DNA of 64,000 nt from Sphingomicrobium lutaoense (GTDB lineage: Bacteria > Pseudomonadota > Alphaproteobacteria > Sphingomonadales > Sphingomonadaceae), in the NCBI RefSeq assembly GCF_014195685.1, contig NZ_JACICF010000001.1, positions 441,220 through 505,219 of the forward strand, read 5' to 3'. Below, one piece after another: positions 25,442 to 34,982 of this stretch. Under the pieces are notes generated by a model that worked only from the letters and a program-made list of their open reading frames with translations, ran no database searches and was not told the DNA's origin. Both the position numbers and the translations under genes were made by a program. Position 1 is the first letter of the stretch; the number at the start of each line of letters is the position of its first letter.

Positions 25442-27790
25442 ATGAGCAGAACGACCGGCCAGGCGGTTGATTCGCGGTCCCCGCGCATTTCGCTGCTCGA
25501 CATCTATCGGCTCTGCTGTCCCGACGACCAGGTGCTCTGCTCGATCCGCGACCAGCAGATCGACAAGATCCTGCGCCTCGCGCCCTATACGATCGTCGTC
25601 CAGATGCTGTGCGGCGGAGTGGTGCTCGCCGCCCTGGCCGACAGCGTCAATCCCTTCGCGCTTCTGCTCTGGTTCGCCCTGGCCGGGGTGTTCTGCGCGG
25701 TCCGCATGGCGCGCGTCTGGAGACTGCGCCAGGACCCCGACTATCAGGACGAAGCGCCGGCATCCTTCCTCTCGGCCACGCTCACGGTCTTCTGCCTGTC
25801 GCTGTTCTGGCTGGTCCCGCCGCTTATCTGGTTCGACCAGGCCAGCGCCTCGGCGCAACTTCTCATGGCGGTGGTCGCCGCGGTGCTCGTCAGCGCAGGT
25901 TCGCTCACTGTCCTCGCAGTGCCTCCCGCCGCGCTGGCCTTCGCATCGGTCAGCCTCGCGGGCACCTTCATCATTTCCTTCAAGCTCGACAATATGCCGA
26001 TGGCGGTTCTCACCGCCATCTATGGCGTCGCGGTCTTCTTCGCGATTACCGCCAGCGCACGCCAATCGATCGCCCACGCCCGCTCGCGCATCGAACTGGA
26101 AGAGCAAGGCGAGATCGTCAGCCTGCTGCGCGAATTCGAGGCCTCGGGGTCGGGCGGCCTGTGGGAAGCCGACGCCAACCTGCGCCTCACCATGATCAGC
26201 GAGGAACTGGCGCAGCAGATCGGCAACAGCGCGCAAAGCCTGATCGGCATCCCCCTTAAGAAGATGCTAGATCCCGACAATCGCGTCTCCGAACTGTCGA
26301 GCGGGATGCGCACCCTGTTCGACCATCTGCGCACCGGCCAACCTTTCCGCGACATCGCGGTCCCCGCGGTCGCCAACGACCGCTGGTGGTCGCTGTCGGG
26401 CCGCCCGACCCGCGACGAGGACGGCCAGATCACCGGTTGGCGAGGGGTCGGCTCGGACATCACCGAGGTGCGGCTGCGCGGCATCGACGCGGTGCGCGAG
26501 GCACGCCGCGATCCGCTGACGGGCATTGCCAACCGTCTGTTCATCCGCGAACAGCTCGAGGAACTGCTGCTCGACACCTATGACGAGGATGAACGCGGCG
26601 CGCTTCTGCTCGTCGATCTCGACCGTTTCAAGCTGGTCAACGACACGCTTGGCCATGCCATCGGCGACCGCCTTCTTTGCGAGGTAGCCAACCGCCTCGA
26701 CCGCGCCACGGGCGAAGATGGGGTGGTGGGCCGGCTGGGCGGCGATGAATTCGCGGTGATCTGGCGCGGCAGCGCCGACCGCGACACGCTTTCCGGCATC
26801 GCCCAGCGCCTTGTCGAGGAAGTCTCGCGCACCGTCCATGTGGGCGGCGCCGCGCTCAATGTCGGGGCAACCGTCGGCATCGCCATCGGCGGGCGCGACG
26901 GTACGCTCGAAGGCGCCTTGATGCGCGCCGCCGATCTAGCGCTCTACCATGCCAAGAAAGGCGGGCGGGGCGACTATGCCTTCTTCGAACCGCGCCTGCT
27001 CGAAGCTGCCGAACATAACCGCCTTCTCGAAAATGACGTTCGCGAAGCGCTCGCCACCAACAAGATGACGCTCGCCTACCAGCCGATCGTCGATGCGCGG
27101 ACCAAGCATACCGTCTGCCGCGAAGCGCTCCTTCGCTGGGACCATCATATCCGCGGCGCGATTTCGCCCGAACGCTTCATCCCGATCATCGAGGATGCCG
27201 GGCTCATCCACCAGATCGGCTCCTGGGTGATCCGCGAAGCGTGCAGCGAAGCGATGCGATGGCAGGACGGCGCCGCCGTGGCGGTCAACATCAGCGCCGC
27301 CCAATTGTCGGGCGAAGGGCTCGAACAGACCGTCATCGACGCGCTCGCGCGCACCGGCCTCGATCCCGAACGGCTCGAACTCGAAGTCACCGAGACCATT
27401 TTCATCGGCGATGAAAGCGAGACGCTCGATTCGCTCGAACGGCTGCGCGCCCTGGGCGTGAAGCTGGTGCTCGACGATTTCGGCAAGGGCTACTCCAGCC
27501 TCGGCTATCTCAGCCGCGCCCATTTCTCGAAGATCAAGATCGATCGCAGCTTCGTGCGCGGCGCGGCCGAGGGGCAGCGGGATTGCCTCGCGATCCTCCG
27601 CGCCATCCTCGCGCTCGCCGATGGACTTGAGGTCATCACCACCGCCGAAGGGGTCGAAAGCGAACGCGAAGCCGCGCTTCTCTCCTCGCTCGGGGTGGAG
27701 CAGATGCAGGGCTTCTACTTCGGCCGTCCCGAAGCGATCGAGGCCGACCTCATTCCCGAACGCCGCCTCGCGCAACGACAGGACGCCTGA
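25442..27790 (+). CDS. Membrane GGDEF-EAL protein with PAS domain
   Basis: A 782-residue cyclic-di-GMP enzyme. Hydrophobic segments at about residues 40-195 form a membrane sensor region, followed by a PAS domain (about 220-345), GGDEF (intact GGDEF at 433-437, D-R-F-K and GHAIGD motifs) and EAL (REALLRW, DDFGKGYSSLGYL, KIKIDRSF). No RxxD inhibitory site precedes GGDEF. Both active sites look intact, so it could make and degrade c-di-GMP; which activity dominates cannot be read. It is the last core gene before the tRNA-Gln insertion point. Confidence 0.92.
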   Translation: MSRTTGQAVDSRSPRISLLDIYRLCCPDDQVLCSIRDQQIDKILRLAPYTIVVQMLCGGVVLAALADSVNPFALLLWFALAGVFCAVRMARVWRLRQDPDYQDEAPASFLSATLTVFCLSLFWLVPPLIWFDQASASAQLLMAVVAAVLVSAGSLTVLAVPPAALAFASVSLAGTFIISFKLDNMPMAVLTAIYGVAVFFAITASARQSIAHARSRIELEEQGEIVSLLREFEASGSGGLWEADANLRLTMISEELAQQIGNSAQSLIGIPLKKMLDPDNRVSELSSGMRTLFDHLRTGQPFRDIAVPAVANDRWWSLSGRPTRDEDGQITGWRGVGSDITEVRLRGIDAVREARRDPLTGIANRLFIREQLEELLLDTYDEDERGALLLVDLDRFKLVNDTLGHAIGDRLLCEVANRLDRATGEDGVVGRLGGDEFAVIWRGSADRDTLSGIAQRLVEEVSRTVHVGGAALNVGATVGIAIGGRDGTLEGALMRAADLALYHAKKGGRGDYAFFEPRLLEAAEHNRLLENDVREALATNKMTLAYQPIVDARTKHTVCREALLRWDHHIRGAISPERFIPIIEDAGLIHQIGSWVIREACSEAMRWQDGAAVAVNISAAQLSGEGLEQTVIDALARTGLDPERLELEVTETIFIGDESETLDSLERLRALGVKLVLDDFGKGYSSLGYLSRAHFSKIKIDRSFVRGAAEGQRDCLAILRAILALADGLEVITTAEGVESEREAALLSSLGVEQMQGFYFGRPEAIEADLIPERRLAQRQDA

Positions 27791-27835
27791 CCCCTTTTCA
27801 TTGACGAAACAGCGGCTATAAGCCGCCCACGCTGC

Positions 27836-27910
27836 TGGGGCGTCGCCAAGTGGTAAGGCAGCGGCTTTTGGTGCCGCCATTCGCAGGTTCGAATCCTGCC
27901 GCCCCAGCCA
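27836..27910 (+). tRNA. tRNA-Gln(TTG), island insertion site
   Basis: A 75-nt tRNA beginning TGGGGCG with anticodon loop TTTTGGT (anticodon TTG), T-loop GGTTCGAATCC and an encoded CCA. Its last 20 bases are duplicated at 62,066-62,085, showing that the following island integrated here and kept the tRNA intact. Confidence 0.97.
27891..27910 (+). other. attL: 20-bp core repeat inside tRNA-Gln
   Basis: GAATCCTGCCGCCCCAGCCA covers the T-arm, acceptor 3' half and CCA of tRNA-Gln. An identical copy ends the island at 62,066-62,085, while the flanks differ. This is the classic signature of tyrosine-integrase insertion into a tRNA 3' end. Confidence 0.92.
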
Positions 27911-27964
27911 TTTTCCAAACAAGTCATTGAAACATCTGGAAAAGCTTCACCGGCCGGTGAGGAG

Positions 27965-27996
27965 TGTGCCCCAGATTGTGCCCCTCACTGTGCCCC
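27965..27996 (+). repeat. Left triple TGTGCCCC repeat (probable integrase arm sites)
   Basis: TGTGCCCC occurs at 27,965, 27,977 and 27,989, exactly 12 bases apart, 54 bases inside the attL core. The same triple with the same period and orientation sits 67 bases inside attR. In the circular form the two sets would flank the core, as P and P' arms do. Confidence 0.8.
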
Positions 27997-28014
27997 AAAC
28001 CTTGGGCCAGACCA

Positions 28015-28908
28015 ATGACGACAACTCCCAACCTCTACCTGCGCGGCCGGATATTCTGGTGGCGAAGAAAAATTTCAACTTCCGCTTTTCGACCCCTCGA
28101 TCTGCGTTTATCCTTAAGAATATATCGAAAACAGGAGGCGGTCTGCCGGGGGGCATTTCTGACCGCGTCCACGGGGGAAGTGCAGCACATGCTCGAACAG
28201 AGGATCCGCGCGGCAGACGCGCGGCTCACCGAAAGCGAGGTCCAGGCGATCGCGCGCCAGGCCTATGACGAACTCCTGGGGCGGTTTTGCGAGCAACAGC
28301 GCCGCGCGCCGCAACTCGCGGATACGCATACGATCGCGAACCGCGCCTTCGCGGACTATTACGAGCGCTGCCGTGAACGGGGAGGTCCGGCGCCTTTGAC
28401 CACTGCCGAGCGCAGCGTGCTGGCTGCCAGGTGGGGTATACGCCGCGTCCAGGAACTTGAAGCGGTCATAGCCCTTGAGGAGCAAGGCCACGCTTTCATC
28501 AGCCCGCGTTTTATCGATAGTCGACTTCGGGATATGGGCATCGAGCCGCACAACGGTCATCGCCGGCAGATTGCTGCTGCGATGTACGAACCCTATCGCG
28601 ATGCCTGCCAGGATGCAGACGCCATCATGCGCGGTTATCCGCCTCAGTCGCGCTATGCACAGCACCCGGTCCAACCCGTCTGGGCACCGCCGGCGCAGCC
28701 GCCGGTTTGGCAGTCGCCGGTGTCACCGCAACCTGCCAGTCGTGCTGCACACCCCGCGCCGGCTGCGTCAGAACCCGAGGCAGTCGATACCTCGCCCGAC
28801 CTCTATGAAATCTCTCTGCAAGCGGAGAAGCCCTGCTTGACAAGCAAGACACGGACGGACGCGCCTATCTCGAAGCCGCGCGCGCCGAGAAAGAGGCGCC
28901 CTATCTGA
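28015..28908 (+). pseudogene. Truncated tyrosine integrase, N-terminal part only
   Basis: An open frame of 297 residues from ATG 28,015. The N-terminus (PNLYLRGRIFWWRRKISTS, then LRLSLRIYRKQEA) looks like the SAM-like/DUF6538 arm-binding start of tyrosine integrases that sit beside their tRNA att site, and residues 85-215 (HRRQIAAAMYEPYRDAC and neighbours) resemble the linker of that family. No catalytic R...HxxR...Y region follows: the frame enters a Pro/Ala-rich stretch and ends. A second frame stays open to a stop at 28,931 (LLDKQDTDGRAYLEAARA...), suggesting a frameshift or deletion near 28,830. The family call is from memory of patterns and is the uncertain part. Confidence 0.55.
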
Positions 28909-29054
28909 TCGTCGACGCGACTGCAGCTTAGCCTTATAGCGCTGCCACTTCGAAGCGATGCTCATCGCCCCAGCCTCGCCCCGGTCCAGTCAGGCACCTC
29001 TTGGGCCACGCCTAGCCGTCGATGCGGTGTTCGGATTCTCGGAGCTCCTCGCGG

Positions 29055-29702
29055 CTAGTGGCCGAGAGTACACTCGCGAAGGTTGTATCCTTCTCCAAAG
29101 CTTTCCGAGATTTCGTTGCAAATGAAACTAACACCATCCCCTTTGGCCATCTGTGCGATGGCTGGCCCATCTTTTTCCGAAAATGAGGCAGTAACGAAGT
29201 AATTTAGATATCCATCGCTTTTTCCGATGATCTGGATTGAGGGATTAGTTGCGTCTCCGCCAAAATCAGCAATTTTCTCATCGGTAAAAGCCAATCGTTT
29301 TCCGCCGTAGCGCTGACCTGCCGCCACTTTGTTCGCTTCGATATCATTCCAAAGTGTCTTGATCGAAGCGTCCATCACCTCGGCATTGGAGTTGTCACGG
29401 GCCTCTCCCGAGGGATTAAAGGTGTCCGCACTCATCGCCTCACCAACTGATTTGGTAGCCCCGATCCAAGTGAAGCAAACGACAAGCGCAAGAGCCCCGG
29501 TTATCAGGCCGACAATTGCCATGGATCGCGGAGTTCGCCTCAATGCAAATAAGGAAAAAAGAATTGCAAGAGGAGCTAGCAACCAGCTGACAAAGCCGAT
29601 GAATGGAACAAAACTTAATATAAGTGCCAAGATCCCGGTTATTCCCGCCGCCTTTCCAAGAGAATTGTGATCAGGACGCGTGTCAGTTGCTACAGTTTCC
29701 AT
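29055..29702 (-). CDS. Small membrane protein with periplasmic OB-fold-like domain
   Basis: A 215-residue protein. Two or three hydrophobic segments at residues 18-85 with a DUF4190-like pattern (GILALILSFVPFIGFVSWLLA, cytoplasmic LRRTPRS loop, GLITGALALVVCF) precede a domain resembling the tRNA_anti-like/OB-fold family of periplasmic proteins (NKVAAGQRYGGKRLAFT, SFICNEISES, terminal YNLRECTL). Function unknown. ATG at 29,702 is chosen over a TTG nine codons earlier. It follows the Hsp70 operon on the same strand after 245 bases and may or may not belong to it. Confidence 0.6.
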   Translation of the reverse strand: METVATDTRPDHNSLGKAAGITGILALILSFVPFIGFVSWLLAPLAILFSLFALRRTPRSMAIVGLITGALALVVCFTWIGATKSVGEAMSADTFNPSGEARDNSNAEVMDASIKTLWNDIEANKVAAGQRYGGKRLAFTDEKIADFGGDATNPSIQIIGKSDGYLNYFVTASFSEKDGPAIAQMAKGDGVSFICNEISESFGEGYNLRECTLGH

Positions 29703-29947
29703 ATTTGCCCCCAAATTAAGAACGAGCAAGACCCTAGCCCCTCATCAAGTATTTGCAACATGTTTAGTAATCAATTTGGTTTGTACCTGATCATGCCGAA
29801 AATCGCGAGCGTTAGACAACTACATGAAAGTCATTCGAGCTAGTGATCGGCAGCAAGCTACGAAAGTTTAACCCAGGCGAATTCGCGTTCGGCGAGTTGG
29901 GCGCAGATTCTGCTAATCGCATGGATTACACTAAAGGTTCGCAGTTA

Positions 29948-32473
29948 TTAGTGTGACATTAGGTCTGCCACTGCTGCCAAGTCATGTTCCGCGTCAGCGG
30001 CAATGGCGAGGTTGCTATAGATTTCTGCGATCGTCGAATTAAGTCCGTCAACATCTTCGCTTTCGAGCTTTGCCAAGCCATTAGCCACAAGCCGGTCATG
30101 CAGGGCAGGGTCGATTGCTAAATGTTTCAGGGAAGCAATGTGTCGGAATTGGCTGACAACGAAGCCCGGATTGGCCCGCAAAAGTTCGAAGGCGAAATGC
30201 TGAAGCTGGTCTATGCCATATTCCGCGTCGTCATATTTTCGGTCTGCGAGCGAGCGTTTGATATGGTCATGGATCTGAGCAGCGCGTTCTCGCGCGCCGT
30301 CAACCTCGATGCCTTCTTGCGCTCTCTCGACTAACTTCAGCACACGCCCTAACTCGGCCGTCAAAACGGCTTGTCGATGACCCTCTGAGTGACGAATACG
30401 CGAAATATCTTGTTTGATGTGACGCGCTGATTCCGCGATCAAGCGGAGGTCATCGGGTTCGGTAGAATCGTTCAATGCCTCGAACAGGCGTTCCTGACGG
30501 CGCCTCAAGTCCCGAATTTCCGTTGATACACGATCGCCCAGGTCGTCCTGCAATTGATCGATTGCATTGTCCGATGAAATAACGGCCTCTCCCACAATCG
30601 CCCGGCCGTTCTCGCTGGAAAAATCCAGCTGTCCCAGTTGGGGGAGATATATGCTTTTTTGCTCGATTCGGAGATCCAGCGTGGGCAGTTCGACCACTGG
30701 ATTCACAATCCCGTTTTCGTCGACGTTTAGGTGCAAGTGCACTTCATCGCCGCGGTGCAGGTCGCGGCCTTCGTCGAGGAGGTCGTTCGAAATGCGAAGC
30801 AATCCTACAAACAAGTTATTTTCTGGCTCAGGGACTCCCTCGGCCTGCTGGTAAAGCTCGACATCAATGTGATCGGACTCATTAGCTTTGAGTGTTTTTG
30901 CCGCACGGAAACTTGTAGTTTGTGACGTCGGCAGAGTCGTTCCTTTTGCAAGCACTTCTTTGAGAAAATTGCGCTGAAAGCTCCCGCTTCCGTCGACGAT
31001 CTTTACAGCCAATGCGTGCGTGGCGGGCGCTCCAGCTGCTGATGCTGCAGTCTTCACAATCTCAAGGGTCTCCGAGACATCCTTGCGGACGGAGCCGGAT
31101 GAATCGGTCACTAAAATTCGAACGCGATTCTTACCTAGCTTATTCAAGCTGACCCTAATTACTGGCCCGTTATCCAGTGATACAGCGCCTGATTTCCAAC
31201 CATCATCGGTTTCCGCGTGAATGCGCATACCCGTCGCATCGCCCGACAAAACGGTAGCTTTGACCCGCACTTCATCGGATGACGTTCGAGCTTCATAGTC
31301 ATACTTTAGAGATACCGATCCCGATTTTTCCTTCGAGGAGATAGCGGACTTCTTTTTGTTCTTGGTGCCGGACCAGTCACGCGATTCAGCGAAGATCGCC
31401 GCGCCCCGTGCCACCGCGGTCATAGGATCGGTCTTGAGATCGACAGGAATTCCCAGCTCCGTTGGAACGCGCTCTCGGATTGCAGCCATCTTGGAGGGGC
31501 CGCCGATCATGACGACGCGATCGATATCGTCATTGGAGTAGCCATTGTCTGCGAGCACCTTCTTGCAAAGCGCGATCGTAGCATCGACCTGATCCGAAAT
31601 GAGCCTTTCGAGGTCAGTTCGTGTAATCTCGACCTCGACGTAAATTTCCTCACCATTGTCATCGGCAGAACGAGCTTCTTCCTCAGAAATGAAAATGGTT
31701 GCGCTTTCCTGTCCGGAAAGCTCAATCTTGGCTTGCTCTGACTTAAGTTGGGCCAAGCGGATTAAGCGTTGGAATTGCGGCTGCTTTTGAAAGTCGTCTG
31801 CCAGATCGAAGTTTTCCTGGAGCCAAGGACGAACGATTGAGTTTACGATCGCTTTGTCGAAATCGCGACCGCCGAGCATGTTTATCCCTTCGTGCGCAAG
31901 GATCGTGACGGCCCCCTTCACACTCTGCACAAGGGCTACGTCGAATGTCCCCCCTCCTAGGTCGTAAACCAAAAACTGACCGCTCTTATTTTTCGCGTTT
32001 TCCAAAGAGGCTAACGCCGCTGCAATCGGCTCCTGCAAAAGTCCGACAAACTCGATATCGCAATCATTGGCGGCCTGAATTGTGGCTTCAGACTGGAGCT
32101 GATTGAATGCCGCCGGAATCGTAACTACCGCTCCTTCTACATCGAAATCACCTAATTCGGTTTTTGCTTGGGTCAGTAGCGTACGTATGATTTCAGCACT
32201 TGCCTCAACTGGCGATATCTTCGTTCCGCTCGCCTTAAGCTCGATTACGGTGTCAGTACCCATCAAACGCTTGAAACCAGCCGCAACGTTTTGTGGTGAC
32301 AATAACCCTTGGTCATATGCCTTCGCGCCAACAAAGCGATTACCACGTCGATCTTCGAATATAACGCTCGGAAGGATATCTCGGCCTTCAATAGTTTTGC
32401 AGTGCCGCAAGCCATCTTCGCCATTACAGACGATGGCCGAGTTGGAGGTTCCCAGGTCGATGCCGATATACAC
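29948..32473 (-). CDS. Non-canonical Hsp70 (DnaK-like) protein
   Basis: An 841-residue protein, about 200 longer than DnaK. The nucleotide-binding domain is intact: IDLGTSNSAIV (residues 5-15), EPIAAAL (148-154), DLGGGTFDVAL (171-181), GGRDFD and GGPSKM (324-329). After a Lys/Ser-rich linker comes a beta-rich insertion (about 390-480), then a degenerate substrate-binding-like region and a helical C-terminus of about 250 residues with no lid or EEVD motif. It sits 3 bases after the 114-aa gene and two genes after a J-like membrane protein, inside a defence island. An ATPase of Hsp70 type is certain; its client or role is not. Confidence 0.88.
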   Translation of the reverse strand: MYIGIDLGTSNSAIVCNGEDGLRHCKTIEGRDILPSVIFEDRRGNRFVGAKAYDQGLLSPQNVAAGFKRLMGTDTVIELKASGTKISPVEASAEIIRTLLTQAKTELGDFDVEGAVVTIPAAFNQLQSEATIQAANDCDIEFVGLLQEPIAAALASLENAKNKSGQFLVYDLGGGTFDVALVQSVKGAVTILAHEGINMLGGRDFDKAIVNSIVRPWLQENFDLADDFQKQPQFQRLIRLAQLKSEQAKIELSGQESATIFISEEEARSADDNGEEIYVEVEITRTDLERLISDQVDATIALCKKVLADNGYSNDDIDRVVMIGGPSKMAAIRERVPTELGIPVDLKTDPMTAVARGAAIFAESRDWSGTKNKKKSAISSKEKSGSVSLKYDYEARTSSDEVRVKATVLSGDATGMRIHAETDDGWKSGAVSLDNGPVIRVSLNKLGKNRVRILVTDSSGSVRKDVSETLEIVKTAASAAGAPATHALAVKIVDGSGSFQRNFLKEVLAKGTTLPTSQTTSFRAAKTLKANESDHIDVELYQQAEGVPEPENNLFVGLLRISNDLLDEGRDLHRGDEVHLHLNVDENGIVNPVVELPTLDLRIEQKSIYLPQLGQLDFSSENGRAIVGEAVISSDNAIDQLQDDLGDRVSTEIRDLRRRQERLFEALNDSTEPDDLRLIAESARHIKQDISRIRHSEGHRQAVLTAELGRVLKLVERAQEGIEVDGARERAAQIHDHIKRSLADRKYDDAEYGIDQLQHFAFELLRANPGFVVSQFRHIASLKHLAIDPALHDRLVANGLAKLESEDVDGLNSTIAEIYSNLAIAADAEHDLAAVADLMSH

Positions 32474-32476
32474 GCG

Positions 32477-32821
32477 CTATTCTCCTTCCAGCATAACCCG
32501 AGCAACGCGCAATACTTTGCCGTTAAGTACTACTGCCGGGTCTATGGTCTGAATTATTCTGACGGGTTGTGATCCTTCAACGTCGTCTGCATTAATCGGC
32601 GAAACAGGCAACTCGGCCGAGAACAGAGCCCCGTCGAAAGTCATAATTTCCAAACGCAGCCGCTCAAAGATGGAGCTTACCTTGCCATCTGAGAACCGAA
32701 CCTGCGCACGCGCTTTGTTCGCTTTTTTCTCCGGCAGAATACTGAGAGATTTCTGATAGCTACGCGAAAGCTTCCAATACTGGACAGCAAGTTCTGCCAA
32801 GTCGTCATTTTCAATACTCAT
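32477..32821 (-). CDS. Uncharacterised 114-aa protein between J-like and Hsp70 genes
   Basis: A 114-residue soluble protein, no family recognised. The first half is helical (LAELAVQYWKLSRSYQKSLSILP), the second is beta-rich with SPINADDVEGSQPVRIIQTIDPAVV. The start overlaps the J-like gene by 11 bases and the stop lies 3 bases before Hsp70, so all three are translated as one unit. By position it could be a nucleotide-exchange or adaptor factor, but it shows no GrpE signature. Confidence 0.75.
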   Translation of the reverse strand: MSIENDDLAELAVQYWKLSRSYQKSLSILPEKKANKARAQVRFSDGKVSSIFERLRLEIMTFDGALFSAELPVSPINADDVEGSQPVRIIQTIDPAVVLNGKVLRVARVMLEGE

Positions 32822-34982
32822 AAGCGTTCGGCTCGCTTTGTTCGAAGGGGGCTAGCGGGTCACCGTCCAACACGTCATCCGTGTCGAGCTCGTCGCTGGT
32901 TTGCGGGGCAGGGTAGGCTGTTTCAGGGGTGGAAGGCCTGCTGTATTCATCTCGACCGAACTCATAATTCATCGCGCTGGAGGATGAGTTCTGCGCGGAC
33001 CAACTATCGAGAATCCGCTGAGCTTCTGCTTCTAATTCGGCCCTATACTTATCGGCTTCCAAACGCACTGCCGTCTCGTCACGGCGATTGAATCGGCGGT
33101 TCTCACATCGACTATTAAGTTCGTCGATGCGCAAATTATAGTTGCTATAAGCAAAAGGCCTGACGCGGGGCTCGAGATAGGACAGCTTCCGTTCCTCGAA
33201 CATGCAATAGCGCAATTCAGGGCGAGACAAGGTACTGTAAGCAGCCTCTGCAGCTGGAACTTTCACCAAGAGGGAGCTCAGGCTTTCGGGTTCCTCTTCA
33301 GTCGAATCTGCAGAACTGTCAGCTTCGAGGTCCTGGGGCGTTGTTGGTGTCTCATAGGTAGGGCTGTCGCCTCGAGCGTCTTCATACTCATAACTCTCAT
33401 AAGAGCCACCTGTGGTCGAGCCGTTCTCGGCGCAGTCGGACAAAGCAAAAATCGGGATGCCCAGCGCGACGACCCCCCAAAACCATCGTCCTCGCGTTCG
33501 ACTGGCAATCCTCGACTTGATCCCCGACTCCACCTTTAGCCAATCTCCTCGATTGGTCGGGTCTATTTCGATTAGGCGTGAAACTGCTGCGAGGGCTTTA
33601 TCCCAGTTTTCTGCGTTGATTGCTGAAGAGAGCTCACCCTGCAGGATCAATCCTTCAAGGGTCGACAGATCACGGTCAATCTGTGCAGCAATTGAAGAGG
33701 GCGCATCGGTTCGAATAACTTCTAAAATCGATCTTGCCGCACTTGGTTTGCCCGCATCGTTACTAAGCTCGAGCGCAACCGATCTGGTAATGCGCCACGG
33801 CAGGTCGCGAAACTCGCCAAGGTCGCTATTCTCGACATGCGCAATTGCTCGGAAGTGAGTTGAGAAAAGTTCTCCGGCGATGCCTTTTCCGTTCCTGCAA
33901 AAGTGCCCTGCGTCGATCCATTTAGCGGTGGTAGTTAGGTCCGCCTTTGCGGCCTCCGCAGCCGACAAAAGAGGCTGCAGGATTTCCTGCGCTTTGCTTT
34001 GTGCGATTAGCTCGTCAAGCGTTTCAAGATCTTCATCCAGGCGCGCTAGGACAGACGGCAGCTCAGGGAATGTTCTCGCAAGCGCTTCTGAAAGTCGCTT
34101 CGCTTCAGGGTAGTGCCCTTCCTCATTGGCCAATTTGAGCGCCAGGTCCCGTACTTGATTGAAAATCTTCCGAGACTTCGGCTCGTCCAGCCCACGCGCT
34201 TCGTCTCGCATTTGTACCGGCTGATTGACCGAGTCCCAATCTTTGAGATCATTCTCGATAGCCGAAATTGCTTTCTCAAGTTGACCCTGCAAAGCCAACT
34301 CTATGTTGCCCTCAAGGCTTGCCTGGATTTTCGAGAGCTTGGGCTCGCTCCATCGGTCGTACCGATCGACAGCGATGTTCAGTGTCGATGTATACCACTC
34401 CGCCTCCAGCCAAGATTTTTGGCTCAGAAGGTCGATCAAGCGCGAGGCGGGCTCGTTCGTGCGAATAAGTGATCGAACGAGGTCCTCAGCAAGGTCCTGC
34501 TGATACGACTGGAGAGCATCGCGCCATTCATCGGGGCCAACCTTACGAAACTTTGATACGGACCTGGTGTCTTCAATGGCTTGCAGTGCCAAGTCAGGTT
34601 CAAACTTCGCGAGTGCCTTGCAGAATTCCGGTAGGTAATCGATGCCTTCCGAGCATAGAAGATCCGTCGCCAAGTTCAGGCGAGCAAGCGCCGGTAGGCC
34701 ATTTAGAAGCTCTTCGATCTTGTCACGGCTGGCTCCTGCCTTCAGCGTCTGCCAAATCTCTTCGAGCCGAGCAGGGGAGACATCAGGATAAAACCGAAGT
34801 TCTGCGTTTATCCTCTCGCGTGGAATCGTGAGTGACGTGCGAGCGTTGTCCAAAATATCGGCATCGACACCATCGAAAATCCGATCTTCGGCGGCGGAAA
34901 CTATCGCATCGTGAGTCCCTCGTGGCGAAACCCCAAGGACGGTAAACGGTGAGGCCGAAAGATTACTTAACGCTATCGCCAC
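32811..34982 (-). CDS. Large J-domain-like membrane protein of the Hsp70 operon
   Basis: A 723-residue protein. The first 60 residues look like a J-type helical hairpin (SPFTVLGVSPRGTHDAI, then DNARTSLTIPRERINAEL), but the HPD tripeptide that stimulates Hsp70 is absent. Residues 60-490 are almost wholly helical, with repeat-like segments. One membrane segment lies at about 498-516 (GRWFWGVVALGIPIFALSDC), followed by an acidic Ser/Thr/Glu-rich linker and a domain with several cysteines (LRYCMFEERKLSYLEPRV, ELNSRCENRRFNRRD). The likely topology puts the helical part in the cytoplasm and the tail outside. First gene of the three-gene operon. Confidence 0.75.
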   Translation of the reverse strand: MAIALSNLSASPFTVLGVSPRGTHDAIVSAAEDRIFDGVDADILDNARTSLTIPRERINAELRFYPDVSPARLEEIWQTLKAGASRDKIEELLNGLPALARLNLATDLLCSEGIDYLPEFCKALAKFEPDLALQAIEDTRSVSKFRKVGPDEWRDALQSYQQDLAEDLVRSLIRTNEPASRLIDLLSQKSWLEAEWYTSTLNIAVDRYDRWSEPKLSKIQASLEGNIELALQGQLEKAISAIENDLKDWDSVNQPVQMRDEARGLDEPKSRKIFNQVRDLALKLANEEGHYPEAKRLSEALARTFPELPSVLARLDEDLETLDELIAQSKAQEILQPLLSAAEAAKADLTTTAKWIDAGHFCRNGKGIAGELFSTHFRAIAHVENSDLGEFRDLPWRITRSVALELSNDAGKPSAARSILEVIRTDAPSSIAAQIDRDLSTLEGLILQGELSSAINAENWDKALAAVSRLIEIDPTNRGDWLKVESGIKSRIASRTRGRWFWGVVALGIPIFALSDCAENGSTTGGSYESYEYEDARGDSPTYETPTTPQDLEADSSADSTEEEPESLSSLLVKVPAAEAAYSTLSRPELRYCMFEERKLSYLEPRVRPFAYSNYNLRIDELNSRCENRRFNRRDETAVRLEADKYRAELEAEAQRILDSWSAQNSSSSAMNYEFGRDEYSRPSTPETAYPAPQTSDELDTDDVLDGDPLAPFEQSEPNAYEY

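Noticed and set aside
27812..27826. Hairpin GCGGCT-ATA-AGCCGC before tRNA-Gln as a terminator of the GGDEF-EAL gene
   Set aside because: It has a six-pair stem with a 3-base loop and no T-run; it may be chance in GC-rich DNA.
27965..27996. Short regular repeats considered as a CRISPR array
   Set aside because: The unit is 8 bases with 4-base spacers, three copies only; it fits protein-binding sites, and the same set recurs at the other island end. No cas genes.
32477..32821. 114-aa protein as GrpE
   Set aside because: It lacks the long paired helix and beta-domain motifs of GrpE and is much shorter; only the position next to Hsp70 suggests it.
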